Part shown: one piece after another, positions 26,210 to 35,918 of the stretch | Numbering within the stretch: the first letter of the stretch is position 1 | Layout: each line of letters begins with the position of its first letter | The notes under the pieces: generated by a model | Told to the model about the DNA's origin: nothing | The model's input: the letters and a program-made list of their open reading frames with translations, nothing else | Database searches by the model: none | Assembly (NCBI RefSeq): GCF_016117655.1 | Contig: NZ_CP064936.1 | Span: 62,001 to 126,000, forward strand | Direction: 5' to 3' | DNA: 64,000 nucleotides | Source: Treponema peruense | GTDB taxonomy: Bacteria > Spirochaetota > Spirochaetia > Treponematales > Treponemataceae | Position numbers and translations under genes: made by a program

Positions 26210-26349
26210 GACCGTTTTTTGAGACAGTAAAGAGGTTTAAAAATTATTGAAAAGTTGATAAAAATGGGTTATTATATTCAATATTATATAGAAGGAAATG
26301 AGTAATTCTAAACTTAATAAAAACATGCATGTTGTCTCAAAAAACGGTC
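26210..26349. repeat. 17-bp perfect inverted repeat around the ssp promoter
   Basis: GACCGTTTTTTGAGACA at 26210-26226 and its exact reverse complement at 26333-26349. The arms bracket the divergent HNH/ssp promoter region; the right arm lies within the first codons of the sspD-like gene. The first 16 bp recur a third time at 63409-63424. It could be a regulator site acting by looping, or a trace of a mobile element. Confidence 0.75.
26247..26275 (+). promoter_or_regulatory. Promoter of phosphorothioation operon
   Basis: TTGAAA (26247-26252) and TATTAT (26270-26275) with a 17-bp spacer, between the arms of the 17-bp inverted repeat. Confidence 0.5.
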
Positions 26350-28016
26350 AATTAATAAGACAGTTTTCATCGGCATTAATATTCTATTGTGACAAATGCA
26401 ATATTCCGCTGATTCAGGATTTGAATGAACAGGAAAATTACTGTCCTTCCTGCGGGGAAAAAGTCCATTACCTTTCAGCTGATTTACGTCCGGTTTTTCC
26501 AAAAGAAAGGTTGCTTTTTGAAATCATAAAAAAAGTTCCTCTCGAATTTTCAAAATCATCTGTCTGGGCTTCCAACAGCCGGTATTATGTAGACGGAAAA
26601 TCATATAATCTTTCAACAAAGGAATTAAAAGAAGCTGATGTAGAAAAAATAATTTCAGAATTAAAAAAATATTCTGCTCAAAATGAAAAGAATAATTTTG
26701 AACTTTATGCTGAACGTTTTTGTAAAGCAAATCGCACAAGACTTAATGAAATAATTGACGAAGCAATTGCTTTTATAAAAGAAGTTGCTTCAAAAACAGA
26801 CAACGAGCACCTGGTTTTGTCTTTCAGCGGTGGAAAAGATTCTACAGTGACGGCAGACCTTGTTACCAAGGCTTTAAGTAATCCAAGTTTGGTTCACATT
26901 TTTGGTGATACAACTTTGGAATTTCCTTTTACGACAGAATATGCCAGTCGATTTAGAAAAGAGCACCCGCGTGCAATTTTTATGACAGCCAAAAATGAGG
27001 AACAGAATTTTCTTGAAGTAGCAAAACAGATTGGTCCTCCGGCACGAATGATGCGCTGGTGTTGTTCAATGTTCAAAACAGGACCTATTACAAGAATATT
27101 GAATAATCTGTTTGGTGAAGAACATATAATTACATTTTACGGAATCAGAAAAGTAGAGTCGACAGCCCGAAGCAAATACAACCGTGTGCAGGAAGGCGGT
27201 GAAAATGTAAAGATACAAAAACAGACTGTCGCTTCTCCCATTTTTGAATGGAAAGATGCAGATATCTGGCTTTATTTACTTTCCAATAAGGTTGATTTTA
27301 ATGATGCTTATAAACTTGGATATGACAGAGTCGGTTGCTGGTGCTGCCCAAATAATAACGAGCGTGCTCAGTTTCTCTCGAAAATTTATATGAGTGAACA
27401 GTCAAAAGTTTGGAGAAATTTTTTAATTGACTTTGCAAAGAATATCGGTAAGCCTGATCCCGAAGAATATGTTGATTCAGGAAACTGGAAAAAACGTCAG
27501 GGAGGAAACGGGCTTGCTGCAAGTGAAGATGTAAAAATAAAATTTACAAACTGCACGGCAGAAGACAATGCAAAAATCTACCGGCTTAACAAACCTGTTG
27601 ATGAAAATTTTTTGAATCTGTTTATTCCATTCGGAAAAGTCTCAACCGAACTTGGACAAAAACTTTTGAATGAAACCTTGGTTCTGGACATAAGTTCAAA
27701 TGTTCCAATTCTTTCAATTCAACCTTTCATCCATGATGGTTATTCATTTGCGGTAAAAATCAAAACGATGAATGTCGACAAAAAAGGGCATGAAACATTG
27801 CAGAGACAATCTGGTTACCAGGTCAGAAAATTTAATTCCTGCAGGCAGTGCTTAAAGTGTGAGTCGCTTTGTTCTTCTGGTGCAATTTCTATTTTGGGAA
27901 ATAAATATTTTATAGATAAAGAAAAATGTGTGCATTGTAAAAAATGTGTGTCGCAAAGTTTTTTAACCGGCGGATGCATGATGGATAAATATTTAAAAAC
28001 AAAGGTGGAAAACTAA
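26298..28016 (+). CDS. sspD: SspD-like PAPS-reductase-family protein
   Basis: A 572-residue ATP-pyrophosphatase-fold protein thought to activate the DNA backbone for sulfur insertion. Order: N-terminal zinc ribbon (CDKC at 31-34, CPSC at 49-52); PP-loop LSFSGGKDST at about 174-183; RMMRWCCSMFKTGP and FYGIRKVES of the PAPS reductase fold; WCCPNN; and a C-terminal 4Fe-4S ferredoxin-like part (CRQCLKCESLC, CVHCKKC, residues about 515-560). The AAGGA before ATG 26298 is very close to the start, so the true start could be ATG 26325. It touches the next gene. Assignment to Ssp rather than another PAPS-reductase defence family rests on the neighbours. Confidence 0.85.
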   Translation: MSNSKLNKNMHVVSKNGQLIRQFSSALIFYCDKCNIPLIQDLNEQENYCPSCGEKVHYLSADLRPVFPKERLLFEIIKKVPLEFSKSSVWASNSRYYVDGKSYNLSTKELKEADVEKIISELKKYSAQNEKNNFELYAERFCKANRTRLNEIIDEAIAFIKEVASKTDNEHLVLSFSGGKDSTVTADLVTKALSNPSLVHIFGDTTLEFPFTTEYASRFRKEHPRAIFMTAKNEEQNFLEVAKQIGPPARMMRWCCSMFKTGPITRILNNLFGEEHIITFYGIRKVESTARSKYNRVQEGGENVKIQKQTVASPIFEWKDADIWLYLLSNKVDFNDAYKLGYDRVGCWCCPNNNERAQFLSKIYMSEQSKVWRNFLIDFAKNIGKPDPEEYVDSGNWKKRQGGNGLAASEDVKIKFTNCTAEDNAKIYRLNKPVDENFLNLFIPFGKVSTELGQKLLNETLVLDISSNVPILSIQPFIHDGYSFAVKIKTMNVDKKGHETLQRQSGYQVRKFNSCRQCLKCESLCSSGAISILGNKYFIDKEKCVHCKKCVSQSFLTGGCMMDKYLKTKVEN

Positions 28017-28910
28017 ATGAAGTTTAAAGGACATGAGACTTTTTTTATTAGAAAAGGTTGGCTTTCCAAAGGGATGAAAAATATAAATACAAATCCAATT
28101 TTGTTTGTAGACAAAAATAATAACCCCATGGACGAACTCGGCCTTGGATCGAATATGGTAAAGTCTCTGCGATATTGGCTTTTGGCTACAGGTTTGACTA
28201 TTGAAGAAATAAGTAAGGAAGATAAAAAAAGACATCAAAAACTTACAGACGGTTTTGGACAGATTATTTTCAATAATGACAGATTTCTTGAAGAAACCGG
28301 AACGCTGCATTTAATTCAGTACAAGCTTGCTTCGAATAAAAAAGATGCAACTTCCTGGTATTTTTTCTTCAATAAATTCAATATGAACGAATTTACAAAA
28401 GAAGATTTTATAATTGAAATGAATAAATATCTTGCAGACGAAAAAGAGACTGTTCCGGCTACGTCATCAATTGCAGATGATTTTACCTGTATAATAAATA
28501 CATATTTATCACGAGCAAAAACTCAGCAAAAAGAAATCGACAGCGAAAATAATATTGATTGTCCTCTTGGAGAACTGGGGCTGGTCGATGTTGTTAACAG
28601 AAAAAAGGGAATATATAAAAAAACAATTCCGCTTGCAGCAACTTTTAATCCTTGGATTGTAATGGCTGTTATTTCTGATAATGCAAAAAATCAACGGGAA
28701 ATAAATTTAAATGAACTGCTGATTGGAGAAAATAATATAGGAAAAATATTCAATCTGGATTCTGTAGCGATGCTTGAAGTTCTGCACACTGTGGAAAAAT
28801 CAGGAATGATAAAAATTATCAGAACAGCAGGATTGGATGTAATACAAATAAAAAAAATGTATTCGTTTTCTGAATGTATTGAAAACTATTTTAAGGAGAT
28901 TGCATCGTGA
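28017..28910 (+). CDS. sspB: SspB-like protein (DUF4007)
   Basis: A 297-residue protein that opens with the DUF4007 hallmark FKGHETFFIRKGWLSKGMKN and LGLGSNMVKSLRYWLLATGL, and ends in winged-helix-like sequence. In the characterised Ssp system SspB is a DNA nickase required to open the strand for sulfur insertion. ATG 28017 follows the sspD stop directly, and the stop overlaps the next gene by 4 bp (GTGA). Confidence 0.88.
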   Translation: MKFKGHETFFIRKGWLSKGMKNINTNPILFVDKNNNPMDELGLGSNMVKSLRYWLLATGLTIEEISKEDKKRHQKLTDGFGQIIFNNDRFLEETGTLHLIQYKLASNKKDATSWYFFFNKFNMNEFTKEDFIIEMNKYLADEKETVPATSSIADDFTCIINTYLSRAKTQQKEIDSENNIDCPLGELGLVDVVNRKKGIYKKTIPLAATFNPWIVMAVISDNAKNQREINLNELLIGENNIGKIFNLDSVAMLEVLHTVEKSGMIKIIRTAGLDVIQIKKMYSFSECIENYFKEIAS

Positions 28911-31900
28911 ATAATGACATGATTTCAATAGAAGAAGGTTTTCAATATTCAATAAATATCTCTTATGATTTACACAATGAGAAAAAATTAAATTCATTTA
29001 TTCCTACAAACGCTTCTCTAAAGTTAATCAGAGAGGTTGTTTTAAGCACAAATAAAAATTCAACAGACAGAGCAAGAGTTTTGGTTGGAGCATACGGAAA
29101 AGGAAAATCTCATATAGTACTTACAATCCTTTCGCTGCTTGAAGGAACTCCCGTTGAAAAATTTGCAAAACTTAACGCAAAGATTCAGGGAACCAAGTTG
29201 GAGCAGCTATTGAAAAACTATCAAACTTCAAAAAACAGATTGCTCCCGGTTCTGATTACAGGAAACTCTAATAGTATTTCCCAGAATTTTTTACTGGCTT
29301 TGCAAAGAACACTTTCTGAAAATAATTTATTGAATCTGCTTCCTGAAACAAATTTTAAGGCAGCAGAGAAAACTATTTTAAAATGGAAAAGTACGTATCC
29401 AAAAACATATAAAGAATTCGAAAACAAAATTTCCTGCAGCGGTGAAGAATTTATTTCACAATTACAGGATTTTGACAACGATGCATATAAACTTTTTGAA
29501 GACATTTATCCAGAACTTACATCAGGTGGAAATTTTAATCCGTTCCTGGGTTTTGATGTGACAGAAGTTTATGAAAGTGTTGTAAAGAGTCTTTGCGAAA
29601 GTAATTGTGCATATTCAGGAATCTATGTTGTTTATGATGAATTTTCAAAATATCTCGAAGCAAATATTGCAGAAACTTCAAGCAATGATATGAAGATGCT
29701 TCAGGATTTTGCAGAAAAATGCAACAGGTCGGGAAGCAGACAAATGCATCTTATGCTTATCTGCCATAAAGAAATCAGTAATTATATCGACAGCCTTCCA
29801 AAACAAAAAGTCGACGGATGGCGCGGTATAAGTGAAAGATTTACCCATGTTCATCTGAATAATAATTTTTCTCAAACCTATGAAATTATTGAGAGTGCAA
29901 TAGTAAAAAACAAAAAACTGTATGAAAAGTTTATTCAGAAAAACAAAAGCAATTTTGAAAATCTGGTTAAGATTTATAAAAATGATCTGACATTCAGTGA
30001 CTTGAGTGAAGAAGAAATTCAGAAAACATTTACAGGCTGCTATCCTCTTCATCCGGTATCGATTTTTATTCTTCCGCGCCTTTCAGAACTTGTTGCTCAG
30101 AATGAGCGTACCTTATTTACATTTTTGTCATCTTCAGGAGCAAACGGACTTAAAGCGTTTTTGGAAAAACAGAAAACTGCCGGGAAACAAAATGAATTTA
30201 ATCTTTTGACACCAGATATTCTTTATGATTATTTTGAGCCTCTGTTAAAAAAAGAAATTTATACTGACGATGTATATAAATTATATACGCTTACAAATGT
30301 TTTGCTTGAAAAGTTGAATTCAGACTCGTTGGAAGCGAAAATAATCAAAACATTGTCTTTGATATATATACTTTCACAATTTGAACGACTTGCACCCACT
30401 GCAACAACGCTTCATCATATTTTTGACAAATCAAATACAACAGAAGAACTGGAAAGTGCACTTGATAATTTAATAAAAAAAGAATGCATAGTGTATTTAA
30501 AACGCAGTAACAATTTTTATTCGTTAAAGCAAACTTCCGGTATAGATATTAATGCACAGATTCAGCAGGAAAAAGAAAAAAGATCCAATTTATTTTCACT
30601 TAAAGAAATCCTTGCAGCGTGCAATTATGACAAAGCATTTTATCCGCTAAGATATAATGATGAAAAAGAAATTACGCGGTATTTTTCATTTGTGTTTATT
30701 GATGCGGCAGAAATAACAAAAGATGTGGACTGGAATATTAAATCGTCTGCGTTTAAGGGTGACGGCGTTGTTTATGGAATTTTGCCTTCACAAAAAATCA
30801 GCAGGGAACAGATTGTTGAAAATCTAAATGAAACAAAATCCAGCAGCGGAAAATGTATTTTTATTCTTCCCAAAAGATTGAACAATGTTCAAAAAAATAT
30901 TATTGAATATGCAAAAGAATATGATGCTGTTAATGAATTAATAGAAAATGCCGGTGATGATAATGTTCTTCATGATGAATACGAAGTTATACTATCAGAT
31001 TTGCAGGAAATAATTTTAAGTTTCATTGGACTTTATACACAGAGTGAAAAAGAAAATGCTTTTTACATTTATAATGGAGAAAAAATTAAGATAAAAAGAA
31101 AAGCAGATGTTACAGAAAAACTTTCTAAAATATGTTTTGAATATTATTCTGATACTCCAAAAATAATAAATGAATCTGTCAATAAAAATGAAATTTCAAC
31201 CGCCGCAGAAAACGCCAGAAATAAAATTGTATCTTCATTGTTGAGAACTGAACTCGAAAAAAATCTTGGACTTTCTGGTGGTCAGGAACTGGCTGTAATG
31301 AGAAGCCTTCTTTTGAAAACTAATGTATTGGATACAAGAACAGATGATCTAAAAATAAATTTGAATCCACCTGATAAAAACTTATCAAAAGTATTTGAAT
31401 TGATCCAGAAGTTTTTATTCAGTGCCAGAAATAAAGAGAATATTGACTTTTCTATATTATACAAAGAACTGACTACAGAAAAAAAAAGAATTGGTCTTAG
31501 AAAAGGATTGATACCTGTTTATTTGGCCTGTGTTCTTCATGAATATAAAAAACAAGTCAGCATTTATTGCGGAATAAATGAAGTTGCACTTTCTGCAGAT
31601 ATTTTGTCTGAAGTAAACAGGGAGCCGCAAAATTATACAATTAAATTCATGGATTGGACCCAAAAAGAAGATGAATATATTAATTCCTTGATGCACTTGT
31701 TTTCAAATTATATACATGAAAGTAAAAAAGAAAATACTACATATGAAACAGTATTTAATGGAATCAGGAATTGGTATATGAATTTGCCAAAGTATTCAAA
31801 AGAAATGAAAGTTGATTTTGAAGGAAGAAAAGTACCCAAAGAATATTCTGACTTATTGAAAAATATAAAGTCAACGACAAATATTCAGGATTTTATATTT

Positions 31901-32539
31901 AAGAAATTAAGGGCGTTTAAGTCTGTGCACGATTTGGAAAAAGCAAAAATTTTCTATGACACCTTGATAAGCAATTCTATAAATGTGTTTGCAAAAAAAG
32001 TAAGTGAAATATTTTGTCCTGGAAAAAACTTGTGCGATGCTTTATCTGTCTGGTCCTCTGGGTTAATGTCAGAAGTGTTTGAAACAGTTTATGCAGACGG
32101 TACTGAAAGATTTTTAAAAATATGTATAAGTGCAAAAGATAACACAAAAGAGGATAGCTCGGTTGCGCGACAGATTGCATATGTTTCTACTGATTTGCAA
32201 ATAGAAGACTGGAATGATTCAATATTGGAAAATTCATTGAAAGCAATTTTTGGTTTTAAGAAAAATGCAGAAAGTGAAAATACAATAACACGTAAGAGTT
32301 CTGAAGCAGGTATCAGATCAAGCAACATAGATGAAAATCAGTTTGAAATAAATTACGTAACAGAAAAAGGTGTGCAAAAAACCAAGCGCTTTGAAAAATC
32401 ACAAAGAACACCGCGTGGAAAAATCCTAAGCCGTTCTTTAAAAAGCAGTTTGGACGGAATGGGTCTTTCGGTTACAGATGCAGAAAAGCGTCAGGTGTTA
32501 ATGGAACTTTTATTGGGCTTATGCGGAGAAAATGTATGA
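28907..32539 (+). CDS. sspC: SspC-like large P-loop ATPase
   Basis: A 1210-residue ATPase. The Walker A motif is VGAYGKGKSHIVL (about 59-71) and a Walker B-like YVVYDEFSKYLEA is near 245. A long helical body and a basic C-terminal tail (KRFEKSQRTPRGKILSRSLK) follow. Length, motif spacing and its position between sspB- and sspA-like genes fit SspC, the ATPase of the phosphorothioation machine. BREX-type BrxC ATPases share this general form, but no other BREX gene is present. Starts with GTG at 28907 overlapping the sspB stop. Confidence 0.85.
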   Translation: MNNDMISIEEGFQYSINISYDLHNEKKLNSFIPTNASLKLIREVVLSTNKNSTDRARVLVGAYGKGKSHIVLTILSLLEGTPVEKFAKLNAKIQGTKLEQLLKNYQTSKNRLLPVLITGNSNSISQNFLLALQRTLSENNLLNLLPETNFKAAEKTILKWKSTYPKTYKEFENKISCSGEEFISQLQDFDNDAYKLFEDIYPELTSGGNFNPFLGFDVTEVYESVVKSLCESNCAYSGIYVVYDEFSKYLEANIAETSSNDMKMLQDFAEKCNRSGSRQMHLMLICHKEISNYIDSLPKQKVDGWRGISERFTHVHLNNNFSQTYEIIESAIVKNKKLYEKFIQKNKSNFENLVKIYKNDLTFSDLSEEEIQKTFTGCYPLHPVSIFILPRLSELVAQNERTLFTFLSSSGANGLKAFLEKQKTAGKQNEFNLLTPDILYDYFEPLLKKEIYTDDVYKLYTLTNVLLEKLNSDSLEAKIIKTLSLIYILSQFERLAPTATTLHHIFDKSNTTEELESALDNLIKKECIVYLKRSNNFYSLKQTSGIDINAQIQQEKEKRSNLFSLKEILAACNYDKAFYPLRYNDEKEITRYFSFVFIDAAEITKDVDWNIKSSAFKGDGVVYGILPSQKISREQIVENLNETKSSSGKCIFILPKRLNNVQKNIIEYAKEYDAVNELIENAGDDNVLHDEYEVILSDLQEIILSFIGLYTQSEKENAFYIYNGEKIKIKRKADVTEKLSKICFEYYSDTPKIINESVNKNEISTAAENARNKIVSSLLRTELEKNLGLSGGQELAVMRSLLLKTNVLDTRTDDLKINLNPPDKNLSKVFELIQKFLFSARNKENIDFSILYKELTTEKKRIGLRKGLIPVYLACVLHEYKKQVSIYCGINEVALSADILSEVNREPQNYTIKFMDWTQKEDEYINSLMHLFSNYIHESKKENTTYETVFNGIRNWYMNLPKYSKEMKVDFEGRKVPKEYSDLLKNIKSTTNIQDFIFKKLRAFKSVHDLEKAKIFYDTLISNSINVFAKKVSEIFCPGKNLCDALSVWSSGLMSEVFETVYADGTERFLKICISAKDNTKEDSSVARQIAYVSTDLQIEDWNDSILENSLKAIFGFKKNAESENTITRKSSEAGIRSSNIDENQFEINYVTEKGVQKTKRFEKSQRTPRGKILSRSLKSSLDGMGLSVTDAEKRQVLMELLLGLCGENV

Positions 32540-33702
32540 GTGAAGATAAAACATATTCAGCGTATTTTGATAATGCTGCAACAACATTTCCAAAGCCTCA
32601 GATTGTTTACGATTTTATGAATGAATTTTATCGTACAAATGGCGGCAATGCAGGCAGAGGAAATTCAACACAATCATTGAGTTCCGGTTATTTGATTCAG
32701 GATACAAGAGAAAAAATTCAGGAACTTTTTCATGCTCCTTCCAGGCAGGTTGTTTTTACTTCTGGAGCGACAATGTCTTTGAATATAATAATTCAGGGGT
32801 TAATAAAAGGAGGAGTAAGAAATATTTACATTTCACCTTTTGAACACAATGCAGTTACAAGAACCTTGCATGAGTTTGAAAAAGAAAAAAAGATTTCTGT
32901 TTTTGAATTGAATTTGGACAGGAATTTAAATTACGATTCTGAAAAAATACGATATGCGTTTGAAAACAAAAAACCTGACCTTGTAATAATAAGCCATGCA
33001 AGCAATGTTTTTGGTTTGATATCTCCGGTAGAAAAAATATTTGCACTTGCAAAAAAATACGGGGCAGTTACTTTAACCGATATGGCACAGACTGCAGGCT
33101 TGGTCGATTTGAATCTTGAACAGGAAATATTTGATTTTGCTGTTTTTGCAGGTCATAAAACATTATACGGACCAACCGGAATAGGTGGTTTCTTAATGAA
33201 AAAGAATTTAAGTCTGGAAAATGTTTTTTTTGGCGGAACAGGATTTGAAAGTGCCAAACAGGAAATGCCTTCTTCGCTGCCCGAAAAATTCGAAGCAGGT
33301 ACGTTGAATATTCTGGGAATTGCCGGATTGAATGCATCTGTTAAATGGATTTTAAAAACAGGTATAAAAAATATTTATGCAAAAGAAATTGAAAACCGCG
33401 AAAAACTGTTAAAAATATTCAGCAACTACGAGTTTGTAAAAATAGCAGGAAATAAATCTGAAAATCATTACACAGGTATTGTTTCTGTTTTGCTGGATGG
33501 AATTCCAAGCGATACTGCAGACCAGATTTTTTCTAAACAGGGCATAAGTGTAAGATCCGGCCTTCAGTGCGCCCCTTCTGCCCATAAAACACTGGGAACT
33601 TTTCCGGCTGGAACAATAAGATTCAGTCCTGGTTATTTCACCATCGAAGAAGATTTTGAAAAATTAGAAAATTGCTTTAATTATATAGAAGAAAATTTAT
33701 AG
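32536..33702 (+). CDS. sspA: SspA-like cysteine desulfurase
   Basis: A 388-residue class V aminotransferase-fold PLP enzyme that takes sulfur from cysteine. Evidence: YFDNAATTFPKPQIVY at the start, SHASNVFG, the PLP Lys in GHKTLYGPTGIGGF (about residue 207), and the persulfide Cys in RSGLQCAPSAHKTLG (about 344) with the short active-site loop of the SufS/CsdA type. The start ATG at 32536 overlaps the sspC stop (ATGA) and has GGAGAA; the longer frame from 32521 is less likely. It supplies sulfur to the SspD-like protein. Confidence 0.92.
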   Translation: MSEDKTYSAYFDNAATTFPKPQIVYDFMNEFYRTNGGNAGRGNSTQSLSSGYLIQDTREKIQELFHAPSRQVVFTSGATMSLNIIIQGLIKGGVRNIYISPFEHNAVTRTLHEFEKEKKISVFELNLDRNLNYDSEKIRYAFENKKPDLVIISHASNVFGLISPVEKIFALAKKYGAVTLTDMAQTAGLVDLNLEQEIFDFAVFAGHKTLYGPTGIGGFLMKKNLSLENVFFGGTGFESAKQEMPSSLPEKFEAGTLNILGIAGLNASVKWILKTGIKNIYAKEIENREKLLKIFSNYEFVKIAGNKSENHYTGIVSVLLDGIPSDTADQIFSKQGISVRSGLQCAPSAHKTLGTFPAGTIRFSPGYFTIEEDFEKLENCFNYIEENL

Positions 33703-33718
33703 GAAGAGGAATGGGAAG

Positions 33719-35914
33719 ATGATAGAAAAGAATGGCTCTGATTTTAAGGAAATTGTTCGAAAAATTGAAAACGAAGATATTTTGCTTCCAGATTTTCAAA
33801 GGGAGTTTAAATGGAAAGATGAAGATAAACAAAAAGGCGTTGTATGTTCTGTTTTATCCCGGATGCCGATAGGAAGTATTCTATTATTACAATCTAAATC
33901 TGATGAATATGCATGTAAAAGAATTGGTTCTAAATTAGATGCTACAATTTCTGATTCAGATAAAGTAATTGATTTTTTATTAGATGGACAACAACGATTA
34001 ACAGTTCTGGCGAATGTTTTTTCAAATGTAATTTATGAACAGACAGAAAAACTAACAGATTTAATTAGTCAACAAGGATTAAAAAAGCGATTCTTTTTAA
34101 GAATTCCAAAATGGATAAATATTGATAAAGAAAATGATCTTTTTGGGCTTAAAAGATTTTCTTTTCCGATTCAAAATCTTGATTCTGAAGATCCGACTTT
34201 TTTAACTGGAGATATTAAACCATTTATAGAATGCTTAAATTTTACAGCGAATGATAAAACACCATATAATCCGAATAGTAATCTATCAACAGATTTAGAT
34301 ACATTTTGTTTATCTAATGAAACGGGGTATTTAATACCATTATTTTTGTTATGCCCTACGGGAGATGATGCAAATTTAATTGGAGACAGATTTGAAATTA
34401 TTATTGAAGATATTGCAAAAAAAATTAAAGATGAAATTTCTTTATCATATGGAGCTCTAAAAACTGATGCTGAAAAGAAATCTTTTTTAAATGAAATTTT
34501 TGATGAATCAAAAATAGATAAAATCATTTTAGATTCAAACAAATTAAATACTGAATTAGATTCAAAAAGTCGTTCATGGGCAAGAAATATAAAGTCTTAT
34601 CTGAATACTTGTATAAGTCAAGCAAGATTAAATCAAATTATAGTTACAGAAACTAATAGAGCCAGAGCTATTGATATTTATGAAAATTTAAACAGAGGAG
34701 GAGTAAGTCTTAATACATTTGATTTGATTATGGCGAAGGTAGCAAAAGAAAGTAAACAAAACTTTTTTAAGCGTTTGGTGAATAATATAAAAATATCAAA
34801 AAAATATAATTTAGATGTTGTACCAGAAAAAATGGTAAATATAATTACAACTTTCATAAACAGCCATAATGGATACAATGCAAGTTATCAGGTTGGAGCT
34901 TACGATTCAAATAAAAATGAGATTTCTACTAAATATACAGACGCTTTTTTAAATGTTGCTGCATTATGCTCATATAATAAAGATTTTGATTTTAATGCGG
35001 CTAAAAATGATCACATGAAAAGAGATTGTATCTTAAATCTAGATTCAGCATATATTAATAATCAATGTGAAAATATATGTAATGCTTTGGATAGAGCTTT
35101 TTTCTTCTTTCAAACTCGTTGTGGAATTAGAACTATTAATGAAATAAATTATACATTAATGCTTACATTAGTTGCTACAATCTTTATGAATGATGATTGG
35201 TTCAATGATAAAAAAGTTCATAATTTACTTGAATCTTGGTATTGGTGCTCAATTTTTTCAGGTGAATTTGACAGTGATCAAAATCCACAAACGATAAAAA
35301 ACTTAAAATTAATTACAAATTATTTACTAAGAAAAAACACAAATTTAAGTTGGTTAGATGATTTGAGAAATTCGGTATTAAATACTAACAACTTTTCTGA
35401 TAAAGCCTTATTGCTTATGGAAAAGACTGCATATGATAGAATTCCTAAAATTCCATTGAGGCATTTTATTTGTCAATATTTTTTATCAAAAACATATACA
35501 GATATGTTTGATGAAAATCTAACTGTAAACGTATTTTCGGAAGTATCTGACAAATTAGAAGCCCATCATATTATTCCTTTAGGTTCTCAAAAAAAGGTTG
35601 GTGAAATTACTGATGAATTAAGAGGTGATGATAAAAATATTTGTAATTCTCCATTAAACTTTGTTTACATTACAAAACAATCAAATATAACAATTTCAAG
35701 TGATGATTTGCCTGATTATGCTAGAAAAATTACTAATCAAGCAAAAAGTGATTTAAAAATACCAAGCGAGTTTTCGGAAGCCAAATTAGATGAATATATA
35801 AAAGCAAATAAAACTGAAAATGAAAAACTAGGATTTGTTAAAGAATTTTTATCAAATAGATTTGATGCAATACAGGGAGATATAAAATCCCATACAAAGG
35901 CTTTAATAGGTTAA
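33719..35914 (+). CDS. sspE: SspE-like restriction factor (DUF262 + HNH)
   Basis: A 731-residue protein. The N-terminal DUF262 domain has LPDFQREFKW (about 23-32) and LLDGQQRLTVL (about 86-96). The C-terminus carries a DUF1524/HNH-like block: LEAHHIIPLGSQKK with NSPLNFVYIT about 30 residues on. This is the architecture of SspE, an NTPase-nickase that blocks phage when the host DNA is phosphorothioated. The gene is 16 bp after sspA-like and in the same direction, but from here on the DNA is visibly more AT-rich than in sspD-B-C-A. GmrSD-type restriction of modified DNA is the alternative. Confidence 0.85.
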   Translation: MIEKNGSDFKEIVRKIENEDILLPDFQREFKWKDEDKQKGVVCSVLSRMPIGSILLLQSKSDEYACKRIGSKLDATISDSDKVIDFLLDGQQRLTVLANVFSNVIYEQTEKLTDLISQQGLKKRFFLRIPKWINIDKENDLFGLKRFSFPIQNLDSEDPTFLTGDIKPFIECLNFTANDKTPYNPNSNLSTDLDTFCLSNETGYLIPLFLLCPTGDDANLIGDRFEIIIEDIAKKIKDEISLSYGALKTDAEKKSFLNEIFDESKIDKIILDSNKLNTELDSKSRSWARNIKSYLNTCISQARLNQIIVTETNRARAIDIYENLNRGGVSLNTFDLIMAKVAKESKQNFFKRLVNNIKISKKYNLDVVPEKMVNIITTFINSHNGYNASYQVGAYDSNKNEISTKYTDAFLNVAALCSYNKDFDFNAAKNDHMKRDCILNLDSAYINNQCENICNALDRAFFFFQTRCGIRTINEINYTLMLTLVATIFMNDDWFNDKKVHNLLESWYWCSIFSGEFDSDQNPQTIKNLKLITNYLLRKNTNLSWLDDLRNSVLNTNNFSDKALLLMEKTAYDRIPKIPLRHFICQYFLSKTYTDMFDENLTVNVFSEVSDKLEAHHIIPLGSQKKVGEITDELRGDDKNICNSPLNFVYITKQSNITISSDDLPDYARKITNQAKSDLKIPSEFSEAKLDEYIKANKTENEKLGFVKEFLSNRFDAIQGDIKSHTKALIG

Positions 35915-35918
35915 TATC

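Noticed and set aside
28907-32539. BREX BrxC
   Set aside because: A general resemblance of the ATPase only; no PglX, PglZ or BrxL, while DUF4007, PAPS-reductase and cysteine desulfurase genes surround it.
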